From Paenibacillus thalictri (GTDB lineage: Bacteria; Bacillota; Bacilli; Paenibacillales; NBRC-103111): a stretch of DNA of 64,000 bases. This document shows, in pieces, positions 8,959-17,390 of the stretch; within the stretch, counting starts at the first letter, position 1, and each line of letters opens with the position of its first letter. Below the pieces are notes generated by a model. That model did no database searches and was not told where the DNA came from. It saw only the letters and a program-made list of their open reading frames with translations. The stretch spans positions 1 through 64,000 of the forward strand of contig NZ_SIRE01000028.1 of the NCBI RefSeq assembly GCF_004307995.1, given 5' to 3'. A program made the translations under genes and the position numbers.

Positions 8959-8985
8959 AAAAAAAACGAGCCAGACAGCCCGTTT
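8959..8985 (-). terminator. Intrinsic terminator after the bactofilin gene
   Basis: AAACGGGC and GCTCGTTT pair across a TGTCTG loop, followed by a run of eight Ts on the minus strand, 49 nt past the bactofilin stop. Confidence 0.85.
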
Positions 8986-9033
8986 CTTCATGCGAAATAT
9001 GAAAGTATGTACACCTTTGCGTGCTTCACCGGT

Positions 9034-9786
9034 TCACAACACGACCGTCGGCCCGTTGCCAAACGGTTCGGGTTGCACCGTGCCCGGCTGAGGCGTTGTT
9101 CCCGAAGACGGAGCCGGCGCGGGGGACGGAGCCGGAACAAGCTGCGGCGCCGTATCCAAGCCGCGAGGCTGGCCAAAGCTAGGCTGCACTTCCGATCGAT
9201 TCTCAGGCGCTGAGTCCAAGCCACGAGCTGGTCCAAAGCTCGGCTGATCATCCACCCGATGCTCCAGCGCTGTATCCAAGCCACGATGCTCGCCGAAGCT
9301 CGGCTGCGCTTCCGACCGATGCTCCGGCGTCGGGTCCAGGCCGCGAGCTTGGCCGAAACCCAGCTGCATTTCCACCCGATTCTCCGCCGCTGGTGCCGCC
9401 GCCGTGTCCGGAGAGGTTTCCTTAGGCATAGCCGCCCGGCTCGAGTCAATTTTACTCATGCCTTGGAAGATGCCGCCATTGTCGATGATAAAAGAGCCGG
9501 CTACCACATTGCCGTAAAGCTTGCCTTTGGACATGATCGTCACTTTCCCCGTGGCGGTGACCGAACCATTCAAAGTCCCGGCAATGACGACATCCCTTGC
9601 CTTAATATTCGATCGCGCAGAACCCATTTCCACTACGGTTACATCGCCTTTGCACTCGATATCCCCGGTGACCTTCCCTTCAATCCGCACGCTGGCATCC
9701 GAATTGATTTTGCCTTCAAACACCGTTCTTTCGCCAATCAGCGTATCTGTCAAGTTCGGGTTAGATGATCTTCTTTTCCCAAACAT
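9034..9786 (-). CDS. Bactofilin (polymer-forming cytoskeletal protein) with a repeat tail
   Basis: A 250-aa protein. Residues about 15-115 are a bactofilin domain, a right-handed beta-helix made of short valine/isoleucine-rich turns (GKVTGDIECKGDV, GTLNGSVTATGKV), which polymerises without nucleotide. The C-terminal half is a tail with four 20-residue repeats built on SFGxxRGLDxxxEHR, then a Pro/Ala/Ser-rich end. The ATG at 9786 has AAAGGA upstream; a TTG at 9795 abuts the binding site and is unlikely. It begins 5 nt after the stop of the M23 peptidase gene, a pairing known from other bacteria in which bactofilins position cell-wall hydrolases. Confidence 0.88.
   Translation of the reverse strand: MFGKRRSSNPNLTDTLIGERTVFEGKINSDASVRIEGKVTGDIECKGDVTVVEMGSARSNIKARDVVIAGTLNGSVTATGKVTIMSKGKLYGNVVAGSFIIDNGGIFQGMSKIDSSRAAMPKETSPDTAAAPAAENRVEMQLGFGQARGLDPTPEHRSEAQPSFGEHRGLDTALEHRVDDQPSFGPARGLDSAPENRSEVQPSFGQPRGLDTAPQLVPAPSPAPAPSSGTTPQPGTVQPEPFGNGPTVVL
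9141..9380 (-). repeat. Four in-frame 60-bp repeats in the bactofilin gene
   Basis: Four copies of an exactly 60-bp unit lie head to tail inside the coding region, each encoding 20 residues with a fixed FG..RGLD core and variable flanking positions. The exact unit length preserves the reading frame. Confidence 0.85.
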
Positions 9787-9791
9787 CTCAT

Positions 9792-10775
9792 TCAATCCTT
9801 TCCGTTTTCAGTTAAATATGGCAACGGATCTACACTTTGGCCGTTTTTCAGCAGCTCATAATGGAGATGAGCGCCTGTGCTGCGGCCTGTACTGCCGACC
9901 AGACCAATTTGCTGCCCCTTCTGCACGGTGTCGCCTCTGCTAACCAAGATTTTATTGAGATGCATATACCAGGTCTTTAGTCCGTTCGAATGATCGATGA
10001 TAATATTGTTTCCATGAGAACTATCCGAGCCGGTCGTTACAACGATGCCGTCGGCCGTAGCAACCACGGGGCTGTTCAGCCGGGCCGCGATATCCATGCC
10101 GGAATGAAAGCTGGGCTGGCTGTTAAACGGATCCTTGCGGTACCCGAACGGAGAAGTGATGACACGCGAAGTGACCGGCCATAACGTCGGCGTCACCTTC
10201 AGTTTTTTTTGCTTTTGCAAAACTTCCTCTTTGACGTTGGCCAAACTGATCTTCAGCTTCTCCAATTGGTCCGTCATTGCAGTGAAGGACGTCTTGGTAT
10301 CTTCCGACAGTTTGACGATTTCTTCATCCGAAACCGGATTATAAACACCGCCGAGTCCCGAAGCATCTTTTTGACCGCCTGTCGATATTGCCGAACTAAC
10401 TGCCGTGCTTCCTTGAGTGATCGACCTCAAGTCCTTTTCCAGCGTTTTCATTTCCTCCATCTTCTGCTTGATTTCCGTCGCTTGCTGGGAAAGCTGGATC
10501 ACATCGTTTTGCAGCTGCTCGATCGCTTCGTTTTTGCCCGCCAGCGTCTGATCGAATTGAATCGTTCTTCCGCTTAACTCCGTAGCCAACTGCTCGTTCG
10601 CCAGCTTTTCCCGGGATTCGTACCGGTACAGCGTGACGATCGTGGCCAGAACCAGCACCAAGCTCAGCAAGATGGTATAGATCACATAGTGCGGCACTCT
10701 CAGCCGAATTGCGGAGCTATGGGCATCCGGAATGATCACGAAGGTGAGCTTCTTTTTTCGCCAATTAAGCTTCAT
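9792..10775 (-). CDS. M23 family metallopeptidase (LytM-like), membrane-anchored
   Basis: A 327-aa protein with a cytoplasmic N-terminus, one membrane helix near residues 30-52, a coiled-coil region 55-130, and a C-terminal M23 peptidase domain about 200-320. Zinc ligands and the active site are visible as FHSGMD near 230 and AHLHYE near 305, preceded by SPFGYRKDP. The family cleaves peptidoglycan cross-bridges or stem peptides outside the membrane. The start at 10775 is set by GAGGAG 9 nt upstream; a frame extension to 10838 lacks one. It is co-transcribed with the bactofilin gene 5 nt downstream, which probably localises it. Confidence 0.92.
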   Translation of the reverse strand: MKLNWRKKKLTFVIIPDAHSSAIRLRVPHYVIYTILLSLVLVLATIVTLYRYESREKLANEQLATELSGRTIQFDQTLAGKNEAIEQLQNDVIQLSQQATEIKQKMEEMKTLEKDLRSITQGSTAVSSAISTGGQKDASGLGGVYNPVSDEEIVKLSEDTKTSFTAMTDQLEKLKISLANVKEEVLQKQKKLKVTPTLWPVTSRVITSPFGYRKDPFNSQPSFHSGMDIAARLNSPVVATADGIVVTTGSDSSHGNNIIIDHSNGLKTWYMHLNKILVSRGDTVQKGQQIGLVGSTGRSTGAHLHYELLKNGQSVDPLPYLTENGKD

Positions 10776-11086
10776 AGCGGTCTCCTCGGAACTGTTGTCA
10801 TGTTCTTCCTGTGTGTGATATGTGCAAGTATTCTCCAAAATTTAAGGAATCCCTTCCGATGTTGTCGAAATCACGTAAAAATAGGAAAAAAGTAGCAAGG
10901 GATTATGGACATAAAGCTCGAAATTAAGTAGGTATTACGAGGGAGGCCTATTTTTCCTTAAGCATATATGACGAAACCGGGTTTACCGAAAACTGACCGG
11001 ATAGCATGCAGGTTCCCCTGCAAAGAACGCTTAGGACGCTTAATGAAGCCAGCTTGGCTGGCGTAAAACATTTAGGAGGAATACGG
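10776..11086. other. Divergent intergenic region with one putative minus-strand promoter
   Basis: This 311-nt gap holds the promoters of the M23/bactofilin operon (minus) and the ParM-like gene (plus). On the minus strand TCGACA (10868-10863), a 17-nt spacer and TTAAAT (10845-10840) make a plausible sigma-A promoter. No clear plus-strand promoter or small gene was found. Confidence 0.45.
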
Positions 11087-12184
11087 ATGTATAAAATTGC
11101 CGGTATCGACTTAGGAAACGACAGCATCAAACTCGTCCTGGACGGAGCCCAGGATGCGCTAGTGATCCCTAATATCGTGTCGACAGGCTACGACAGACAT
11201 ATTTTGCAGGAAGAGGATTCTCCGCTGAAGGCGCTCGACGTTGTGGTGTACAGCCCGGCGTTGTCGCAAAACAATAAACGCTGGTTCGTCGGCACGCTGG
11301 CCACGGAATTGGAGGACAGTCTGGAGCTGGAGGAGACGGATAACAAAGCGTTGTCGGACCAATCCCTGATTGTCGCTTTGACGGCGCTCGCTTATCAGGG
11401 GCTTGTGAGCCAAAGCTACGCCGGCGGCGGACTTTCCCCGATGGATGAGGTGGAATACGTGCTGGGCACGGGCCTTCCCGTACGGACATTCGCCCGTTTC
11501 CACGAAGCGTTCGAGAAGAGGCTGACCGGTGAGCACGAAGTGACGTTTATGTCGACACCGCAGTTGAGAGGACGCCGGGTCAAAGTTCGCGTAACCCGTA
11601 CCGTTTGTTCTATTGAAGGCGCGGCGGCCGTGTTTAACTTGGCTACGCACGACAACCTGCAGGTCAGGGACGATGAGATATACAGCGGGTGTATCGGAGT
11701 ATGCGAGATCGGAGCTTTGACCACCGATTTGCCGGTCATCCGGCGGATGGGCATCGACAATCATTTCAGTTATGGCGAGCAGCTCGGCATTGCCACGTAT
11801 TTGGACTCGATTATCAGGGATGTAGAGGACGTCTACGGATATTCGTTCCCGACCCGCGCCAAGCTTGTCCAACGCGTGAAAAATCGCGATTTTGTGATCC
11901 AACGCATCGGCGAAGGACAAGCCAGCATTCAAGGCATCGTTGACCAATACTTCAGCCGCGCCGCACAACGTATCGTCGAATTGATTCGCAAGCGTTGGAA
12001 AAAATGCCCCGACATTCAATGTTATTATGTAATCGGCGGCGGTGCAGCCGCGCTGAAATCGTATATTTTGGAGGCGGCGGGTACGATGCGGCTGCGTTTT
12101 GTCAGCGAAAGCGAGCTGCAGAACGTCCGCGGTTATTTGAAAGTCGCAAAAAGCCGGGTTACCCAGGCTTCCCATGCCGGATAA
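11087..12184 (+). CDS. ParM/Alp-like bacterial actin ATPase
   Basis: A 365-aa protein beginning IAGIDLGNDSIKLVL, the phosphate-1 loop of the actin/Hsp70/ParM fold. It has GVCEIGALTTDLPV near 205 as phosphate-2 and YYVIGGGAAALKS near 320 as the adenosine loop. The length and the arrangement fit the actin-like N-terminal family of ParM/StbA relatives that polymerise into filaments and in plasmids segregate DNA. AGGAGG lies 7 nt before the ATG at 11087; the longer frame to 11006 is not used. No partner adaptor (ParR-like) gene is adjacent, so a chromosomal cytoskeletal role is as likely as partition. It ends at a good terminator. Confidence 0.85.
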   Translation: MYKIAGIDLGNDSIKLVLDGAQDALVIPNIVSTGYDRHILQEEDSPLKALDVVVYSPALSQNNKRWFVGTLATELEDSLELEETDNKALSDQSLIVALTALAYQGLVSQSYAGGGLSPMDEVEYVLGTGLPVRTFARFHEAFEKRLTGEHEVTFMSTPQLRGRRVKVRVTRTVCSIEGAAAVFNLATHDNLQVRDDEIYSGCIGVCEIGALTTDLPVIRRMGIDNHFSYGEQLGIATYLDSIIRDVEDVYGYSFPTRAKLVQRVKNRDFVIQRIGEGQASIQGIVDQYFSRAAQRIVELIRKRWKKCPDIQCYYVIGGGAAALKSYILEAAGTMRLRFVSESELQNVRGYLKVAKSRVTQASHAG

Positions 12185-12204
12185 CCAGGTTGTTCATATG
12201 ATGA

Positions 12205-12248
12205 AGCGGCCTGTCCGGTGCAAGTAGGACATGCCGCTATCTTTTTTA
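12205..12248 (+). terminator. Intrinsic terminator after the ParM-like gene
   Basis: AGCGGCCTGTCC pairs with GGACATGCCGCT (one mismatch), followed by ATCTTTTTT on the plus strand. Confidence 0.88.
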
Positions 12249-12265
12249 TCCGGGTTAATCGGGAG

Positions 12266-12994
12266 CTATTTACGGGCCTCGATTGCGACCAGCCCGAGAC
12301 ACGTTTCGTATTCAGCGAGAAACATGCCGTTAAGCGCCAGCGTATCGGTTAGGCCGGGTTGCTTATGGATCCCTTTGGATACAAACCGGTGCGGGTCGGG
12401 ATAATCGATTTCGCTTCGCAGCGTTTGACGCATGCTGAGCCGGCGGTTGCGCAGCAGCTTGACCCGGGAAAATCCATAGGACCGGTACCGATTCATCCAC
12501 TCTTCAGCGGACGGAAGTTTTGCCGCACCGTAGATCAGACGCACCTGTTCCTCCGGGATCATCCCTCTGGCGCACAATTCAAGGTCCATGATGCGCCCCC
12601 GCGGCTTAAGGACCCGGGCATACTCGCCGATCGCCTCGTTGTCCGGCATAAAAACCGTGACCGACTCGGCGATAACAAGATCAAACGATTCGGCGGGGAA
12701 GGGCAGCTCCCGCACATTTCCGCAAACCCATTGCACGGAAACGGAGCTTCTTCGCGCACGCTTCACCGCTTTTCGAATCATCATCGGATGCGCATCGACG
12801 CCCGTAACGGAACAGCCGTATTGCTGTGCGATATAACAGGCGGTGCGCCCGGTGCCGCATCCCGCGTCCAGCACCCGCATCCCCGCGTGAAGACCGAGAC
12901 GGGAGAGCAGCGCTACGCTCATGGCGAAGCCGCCGGGATGCGCGCTTCCTTCGCCGAGCAGCGCCAATAGATCGTGGTAGCGATGGCTGCTCAT
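12266..12994 (-). CDS. Class I SAM-dependent methyltransferase
   Basis: A 242-aa protein with the Rossmann methyltransferase core: motif I VLDAGCGTGRTA near residues 41-52, motif II acidic VTGVDAHP near 64, and ESFDLVIAES near 102-111 as motif IV, followed by LKPRGRIMDLE near 128-138. The pattern is that of UbiE/COQ5-type small-molecule methyltransferases; the methyl acceptor is unknown. The ATG at 12994 immediately follows the stop of the upstream 125-aa gene (TAG then ATG), so the pair is translationally coupled. Confidence 0.85.
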   Translation of the reverse strand: MSSHRYHDLLALLGEGSAHPGGFAMSVALLSRLGLHAGMRVLDAGCGTGRTACYIAQQYGCSVTGVDAHPMMIRKAVKRARRSSVSVQWVCGNVRELPFPAESFDLVIAESVTVFMPDNEAIGEYARVLKPRGRIMDLELCARGMIPEEQVRLIYGAAKLPSAEEWMNRYRSYGFSRVKLLRNRRLSMRQTLRSEIDYPDPHRFVSKGIHKQPGLTDTLALNGMFLAEYETCLGLVAIEARK

Positions 12995-13372
12995 CTAGAT
13001 CCAGAATGGAAACACAAACAGCGCGGCCAATACCAATAAAGAAAGCACAAGCGCGCCGCCAAAACCAAATCCCGCTCCGATTCCGGGATATCCGAAGCCA
13101 AATGCGCGGGTCTGCGCTTTCGCTTGTTTTCCGGACGGGCGTTTCTTTTTCTGGATGAGCGTTTTGACGTGCGGCTGAGCCATCAGCGATTGGCGGATGC
13201 TCTTCACCCAAGCCGGCTTCAATTGAAGCGGCTTCAGTATAAGCTGCCCTCCGTGGACCTTATCGATCACTCCGGCCACAACTTCGCCCGTCTGCAGCAC
13301 AGCCACCACCGGTTCGCCGCAATGGGGAGAAAGCGCTTGTTCGGAATATGGAAAAGTTGCCAACGGCTTCAT
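12995..13372 (-). CDS. Small membrane protein with N-terminal beta-barrel-like segment, function unknown
   Basis: A 125-aa protein. Residues about 20-50 (EPVVAVLQTGEVVAGVID) resemble a small SH3/LSm-like beta barrel. A basic middle (QKKKRPSGKQ) is followed by a glycine/phenylalanine-rich stretch (FGYPGIGAGFGFGG) and a single C-terminal membrane helix, residues 105-124. The start at 13372 has GAGGTG 8 nt upstream. It is translationally coupled to the methyltransferase downstream and lies just after a YjcZ-type sporulation gene, so a sporulation role is conceivable but not shown. I do not recognise a named family. Confidence 0.65.
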   Translation of the reverse strand: MKPLATFPYSEQALSPHCGEPVVAVLQTGEVVAGVIDKVHGGQLILKPLQLKPAWVKSIRQSLMAQPHVKTLIQKKKRPSGKQAKAQTRAFGFGYPGIGAGFGFGGALVLSLLVLAALFVFPFWI

Positions 13373-13415
13373 TGTTATTCACCTCACCTGAGTATAATAG
13401 TAAAAACGAGCGGGA

Positions 13416-13450
13416 AAATGCCACCGGGTGGGGGGGAACCGATGGCATTT
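13416..13450 (-). terminator. Strong hairpin after the YjcZ-type gene
   Basis: Twelve base pairs (AAATGCCATCGG with CCGGTGGCATTT) around a C-rich loop, 23 nt past the small gene's stop on the minus strand. The trailing T-run is short, so termination may be partial. Confidence 0.6.
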
Positions 13451-13472
13451 GGGGTCATATGATCAAGTCAGA

Positions 13473-13565
13473 TCACCATACCGCGCGACTTATGATAACA
13501 AGCAAAATGAAGAGCACCAAAATGACAGCCGTCGAAGTCCACAATCCAGTACCAGCATAGCTCAT
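13473..13565 (-). CDS. YjcZ-type tiny sporulation membrane protein
   Basis: A 30-aa protein starting MSYAGTGLWTST, followed by one membrane helix (AVILVLFILLVII) and ending SRAVW. This matches the tiny transmembrane family (YjcZ and relatives) that is found almost only in spore-forming Bacilli and is often expressed in sporulation. AGGAGG stands 9 nt before the ATG at 13565. A hairpin follows. Its shortness means that automatic annotation often misses it. Confidence 0.85.
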   Translation of the reverse strand: MSYAGTGLWTSTAVILVLFILLVIISRAVW

Positions 13566-13688
13566 TAGCTTAAGCCTCCTCTCCGTGAATCTGTTATACA
13601 TTACGGATTCGCGGATGCTTTTGCTTGGACGATTATACCGGCCCGGCAAAAGTTTTCGGGACTCGCATCCCCGGTAAAGAGCGCCGTG

Positions 13689-13717
13689 TTGACATCTGCG
13701 GTATAATGAGCTTTAAC
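13689..13717 (+). promoter_or_regulatory. Putative sigma-A promoter of the alpha/beta hydrolase gene
   Basis: A perfect TTGACA at 13689-13694, a 17-nt spacer and TTTAAC at 13712-13717 on the plus strand. A perfect TATAAT at 13702-13707 is too close to that -35 to be used with it. Confidence 0.5.
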
Positions 13718-13745
13718 GTTCACCTTCTAGAAAGGATCTTAACCC

Positions 13746-14702
13746 ATGAGACCTACCCCTACCATTTCCAGAATGAACAGCCGAAGGAGGTTGCCGCCCA
13801 GGATGGCACCGATCGTCATCGTTATTGTGTCGGCTGTGCTGGCGCTCTGTCTGCTCAGTATAGGCATTGCCGCTTTTGTAGGGTGGAGTTTGACGCACCC
13901 GCAGCGCAGCCCGCTTACCGAAACGCCGGACCATTACGGGATCGCTTACGAAAACGTACAGTTCCCGAGCCGCCGGCATGACGTATCGCTCCAGGGCTGG
14001 TATCTTGCCGGAGCCGAACCGCGCAGCCGGATGACCGTCGTGATGGCTCACGGCTATCGCGAAAATCGGCTGCAGTCGCCTTCCCAAGCCTTGCCGCTTG
14101 CGCAGTTTCTCGTGAAGCAAGGATACGATGTGCTGATGTTCGATTTCCGCAATTCGGGCAATTCGGAAGGCAACGTGACTTCGGTCGGTTATTTTGAGAA
14201 AAGCGACTTGCTTGGCGCCATGGATTGGGTCAAGACGAAGAAACCGGAAGGCATTATCGGGATCATCGGGTTCTCCATGGGAGCCACGACAGCCCTCATG
14301 GCCGCTGCGGAAGAACCTTCCGTCGCCGGCATCGTCGCAGACAGCCCGTTCAGCCAACTGAAGCCGTATTTGCAGGAAAATTTGCCGGTTTGGTCGCATT
14401 TGCCGAATTTTCCGTTTACACCGCTCATTCTGAACATCATCCCGCCGCTTACGGGCATCGATCCGGAGCAAGTGGATGCCATCAAAGCGGCCGATGCACT
14501 GTATCCGCGGCCGGCTCTGTTCATTCACAGCGTCAACGATCACTCGATCCCGATCTCCAACAGCGAAGCGATCGCAAGCCGGCATCCCGATAAGTTTGAG
14601 CTGTGGAAAACGGAAAACGAAGGGCATGTCCGCTCTCATCCGGCTGCTCCCGAAGCATATGAAACCAAAGTCGCCGATTTCTTGGGTAAATTGTCCCAAT
14701 AA
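13746..14702 (+). CDS. Membrane-anchored alpha/beta hydrolase (S33/YqkD-like)
   Basis: A 318-aa protein with one N-terminal membrane helix (about residues 22-47) and an alpha/beta hydrolase domain facing outward. The oxyanion region is HGYRENR near 101, the nucleophile serine is in GFSMGA near 178, the acid is in SVNDHSIP near 265 and the histidine is in NEGHVRSH near 293. This is the pattern of serine aminopeptidase/acyl-ester hydrolases; the substrate is unknown. AAAGGA lies 11 nt before the ATG at 13746. A later ATG at 13803 with AAGGAGG 12 nt upstream would remove part of the basic N-terminus and remains possible. Confidence 0.85.
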   Translation: MRPTPTISRMNSRRRLPPRMAPIVIVIVSAVLALCLLSIGIAAFVGWSLTHPQRSPLTETPDHYGIAYENVQFPSRRHDVSLQGWYLAGAEPRSRMTVVMAHGYRENRLQSPSQALPLAQFLVKQGYDVLMFDFRNSGNSEGNVTSVGYFEKSDLLGAMDWVKTKKPEGIIGIIGFSMGATTALMAAAEEPSVAGIVADSPFSQLKPYLQENLPVWSHLPNFPFTPLILNIIPPLTGIDPEQVDAIKAADALYPRPALFIHSVNDHSIPISNSEAIASRHPDKFELWKTENEGHVRSHPAAPEAYETKVADFLGKLSQ

Positions 14703-14764
14703 GCCGGCGCACGCGCGAATCGGATACGCCATGCAACTTCCGGCCTCCATATCCCGGCATACAA

Positions 14765-14802
14765 AAAAGCTGTCTTTCGCCCATAAGGCGAGACAGCTTT
14801 TT
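14765..14802. terminator. Bidirectional terminator between convergent genes
   Basis: AAAAGCTGTCT and AGACAGCTTTT pair, with an inner CGCC/GGCG stem and a TT bulge. A-run on the left and T-run on the right let it end both the hydrolase (+) and the oxidoreductase (-) transcripts. Confidence 0.9.
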
Positions 14803-14834
14803 CTATGCATATAAAGAGCAACTCTGCTTGAAAA

Positions 14835-15863
14835 TTAAGATAATGTTACGGCAAACGGCACTTCTTTCTGCAGCCGTGACGATTCGTAAATATCCATGAC
14901 GATATTTACGGCCTTGACGCCTTCGCGGGCATCGATCCAGAACTTATTACCAGCCAGCACATGCTCGTAAAAATCGCGAATTTGCACCGTATGGCTTACG
15001 CCCCAATACGACTTTTCTCCCAAATCGTTGACAGCCGGCTCACACAACAGTGTCTCTTCGCCGTCCTGCTGCAGGTACAAGTAATCGCCGCGCATATACA
15101 GCGTCCCTTGCTCGAATACGACTTCCAGCTCGACCGGCGAGTTTTTCAAATAAGCGTTGGTCGCGTAAAAAATCGCTCTTGCCCCGCTCGTGAAACGGAT
15201 CAGCGCATGCGCCGAATCTTCCACTTCAATTACCCCTTCGAGCGAATCGGTGGAGACCGAACCCTTGATCGAGGAGATTTCTCCGCCCAACCATTGAATC
15301 AGATCCAGCGTATGAATCGCCTGGTTAATCAGCACGCCGCCGCCTTCGGTAGCCCACTTGCCTTTCCAAGCCGTCTTATAATAACCGGCATCTCTGAACC
15401 AAGTTACAAGTCCTTTCATGCAAAGCAGCTTGCCCAGACGGTTCTGATCGACATATTGCTTCAACAGCTGCGATGCGGGATTATAACGGTTTTGAAAAAT
15501 AACGCCAAGCTGCGCATCCTGGCTATTCTCCGCCGCTTCGATCAGGCGGGCTGCGGCTGCTTTATTCTCAGCCATCGGCTTTTCCGTCAGCACATGTTTG
15601 CCTGCGGCAAGCAGCTCCACCGCCATCGGCGAATGCAAAAAGTGAGGCGTGCACAAATGGACAACCTGAACGTCGCTGCGCCCAAAAAGCTCCTTGTAAT
15701 CGGTTGTGTACTCGCAGCCGTATTGTTCTGCGGTGCGCTTCGCCAGCTCCTCGTCGGTATCGACAACGAGCTTCAGCTCCGCTAATTCTAGTCCGGATAA
15801 CGCCTTCAAATGCACTCCGGATATGGACCCGCAGCCGACAATTGCTGCTCCCAGCTTATTCAT
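14835..15863 (-). CDS. Gfo/Idh/MocA family oxidoreductase
   Basis: A 342-aa NAD(P)-dependent dehydrogenase. The Rossmann motif is AAIVGCGSISGVHL near residues 6-19, and the family EKPMAENKAAA segment is near 93-103 with its catalytic-region lysine. The C-terminal substrate domain starts about 125 and contains GGGVLINQAIHTLDLIQWL near 178. Family members act on sugars, inositols or their derivatives. The start at 15863 has GAAGGTG 7 nt upstream; the seven extra codons up to 15884 have none. Substrate is not predictable, and the gene has no operon partner. Confidence 0.88.
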   Translation of the reverse strand: MNKLGAAIVGCGSISGVHLKALSGLELAELKLVVDTDEELAKRTAEQYGCEYTTDYKELFGRSDVQVVHLCTPHFLHSPMAVELLAAGKHVLTEKPMAENKAAAARLIEAAENSQDAQLGVIFQNRYNPASQLLKQYVDQNRLGKLLCMKGLVTWFRDAGYYKTAWKGKWATEGGGVLINQAIHTLDLIQWLGGEISSIKGSVSTDSLEGVIEVEDSAHALIRFTSGARAIFYATNAYLKNSPVELEVVFEQGTLYMRGDYLYLQQDGEETLLCEPAVNDLGEKSYWGVSHTVQIRDFYEHVLAGNKFWIDAREGVKAVNIVMDIYESSRLQKEVPFAVTLS

Positions 15864-16049
15864 CGCAATCACCTTCGGTTTCATTTTCGACTTTCTCGGA
15901 GTAAAACCCGCTTTATCCGATTGTAGCCCAAGCTGCCCGGGAAATAAAGTTGAAAAGTTTGCACGCCGTTGTGGAATTTAGCTTCCCATTTGACTGTGAA
16001 AACGATACTCATATTGACGCTGTTATACAAATGAAGTACTATCGGAAAC

Positions 16050-17210
16050 ATGAAAAAACAAAAACTTGAAGAAATTGACGCGCTGAGGGCGTTTGCTTTT
16101 TTGGCTGTCGTGCTGCAGCATGCCATCGGGCATTACGCTTATTTGCCGGAATCGCGGCTGGCTGACGGCGTGCTGCTTGGCATGTTGCTGCTGCTTGCCA
16201 AGTTTGCGGTGCCTGTATTTATTTTTATCACCGGATTGGTATTATTTTACAACTATGAAGGAGGAGTCCATTACGGCCGCTTTGTACTCAAGCGCTGTAA
16301 AGACATACTGCTGCCGTATGCCCCATGGGTCGTCTTGTTTGGCGTCGCCTACAACAGCCTGACTTTGGGTTCCTGGGAAGATTGGAAGCAGCTCGGTTTG
16401 CTCCTGATTACCGGGAAAGCTTCGTACCACCTGTGGTATGTCGTTATGATCTTTCAACTGTACCTGATCTTTCCCGCCTTGCGGTATGTCATTCTGCCGA
16501 TCGCCCGCCGGATCGGAGCGGGAACCGCCGGAGCCGCTGCGCTGACGATACTGGCTGCCGCCTACATCTGGCTGACCGGAGAAACCGCAGCGATAAGCAA
16601 TGCTTTCGGAACCTGGCACATCCCGGTGTTATCCGACCTGTTCACCGCTTATATCGACCGCAATTCGCTGTTGTTCATCTATTACTTTATCATGGGGGCC
16701 GCAGCAGGATTATACATGGAGCGTTGGAAGGCATGGCTGCAGCGCCGGAAAGCTGCGATTATTACGGTATACGGCGTCTATCTCGCCGTCATGTTTTATG
16801 TTGTCGTCAGCCATTTCCGCTTTCAACCTGATCTCGTCATTCATTATGACGACACGCTGCTGCTGCAGCCGCTTATGGCTTCGTTCCTGATTGTCTCCAT
16901 CCCGGCGATGCATCTGGCGGCGGCCGAATTCACCCGCTGGGCCGGCGGCAAGCTTCGCCGTCTTTCGGATTTGATCGGCCGCCATTCCTACACTGCGTAT
17001 TTGGCGCATGCGCTTGTGCTGGGCGGGTCCACCTGGATCGCCGACCTGCTGCTGCCGGGCGCAAACACAACGCTGCGGACGATCCTCTCGTTTGCGCTGT
17101 GCGCTTCGGGCTCCGTGCTCACCGCATGGCTACTGAGCCAAGCCGCCGCCCTTCTGCGGCAAGCGCGTCCGGCCGGGCGTACGCAAAAAAACCTTTCTCC
17201 GCCGCAATAG
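16050..17210 (+). CDS. Membrane acyltransferase, acyltransferase-3 (OafA/YrhL) family
   Basis: A 386-aa polytopic protein with about ten membrane helices. It begins EEIDALRAFAFLAVVLQHA, where the arginine and histidine are the conserved active-site residues of acyltransferase-3 enzymes, which O-acetylate or O-succinylate surface polysaccharides, lipids or peptidoglycan. A second conserved block, YHLWYVVMIFQLYL, is near residues 129-142. The ATG at 16050 has only a weak GGA upstream. A TTGACG-17-TACTAT promoter at 16014-16042 would give an almost leaderless mRNA, so the true start or promoter may differ. No surface-polysaccharide gene is adjacent. Confidence 0.85.
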   Translation: MKKQKLEEIDALRAFAFLAVVLQHAIGHYAYLPESRLADGVLLGMLLLLAKFAVPVFIFITGLVLFYNYEGGVHYGRFVLKRCKDILLPYAPWVVLFGVAYNSLTLGSWEDWKQLGLLLITGKASYHLWYVVMIFQLYLIFPALRYVILPIARRIGAGTAGAAALTILAAAYIWLTGETAAISNAFGTWHIPVLSDLFTAYIDRNSLLFIYYFIMGAAAGLYMERWKAWLQRRKAAIITVYGVYLAVMFYVVVSHFRFQPDLVIHYDDTLLLQPLMASFLIVSIPAMHLAAAEFTRWAGGKLRRLSDLIGRHSYTAYLAHALVLGGSTWIADLLLPGANTTLRTILSFALCASGSVLTAWLLSQAAALLRQARPAGRTQKNLSPPQ

Positions 17211-17227
17211 CGGCTCAAAGAAAGGTT
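17185..17227 (-). terminator. Intrinsic terminator for the minus-strand small gene
   Basis: AACCTTTCT/AGAAAGGTT plus an inner GCCGC/GCGGC stem, followed by seven Ts on the minus strand. It overlaps the last codons of the plus-strand acyltransferase gene. Confidence 0.75.
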
Positions 17228-17345
17228 GAACGGAAACGTCATGAACAAACATCCATTTTTAAGCAAAATTTCAGCTTTCTTTCATTTTGCTTTAAGGTGG
17301 GGCTTATATAATGTACCTATCCTCACTTATATACATTTTTCGACG

Positions 17346-17373
17346 GCCCGGATGATTCCGGGCTCTTTTTTTT
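17346..17373 (+). terminator. Intrinsic terminator downstream of the acyltransferase
   Basis: GCCCGG ATGATT CCGGGC then TCTTTTTTTT on the plus strand. It lies 135 nt past the stop of the acyltransferase gene; a TATAAT at 17307 suggests a short transcript could also start in between. Confidence 0.8.
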
Positions 17374-17390
17374 ATCCTGCGGAGCAAAGC

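Noticed and set aside
11087..12184. Plasmid partition locus
   Set aside because: Although the protein is ParM-like, no ParR-type adaptor, centromere repeats or replication genes are adjacent.
13689..13707. TTGACA followed by a perfect TATAAT as one promoter
   Set aside because: They are only 7 nt apart; the TTGACA is better paired with TTTAAC 17 nt downstream.
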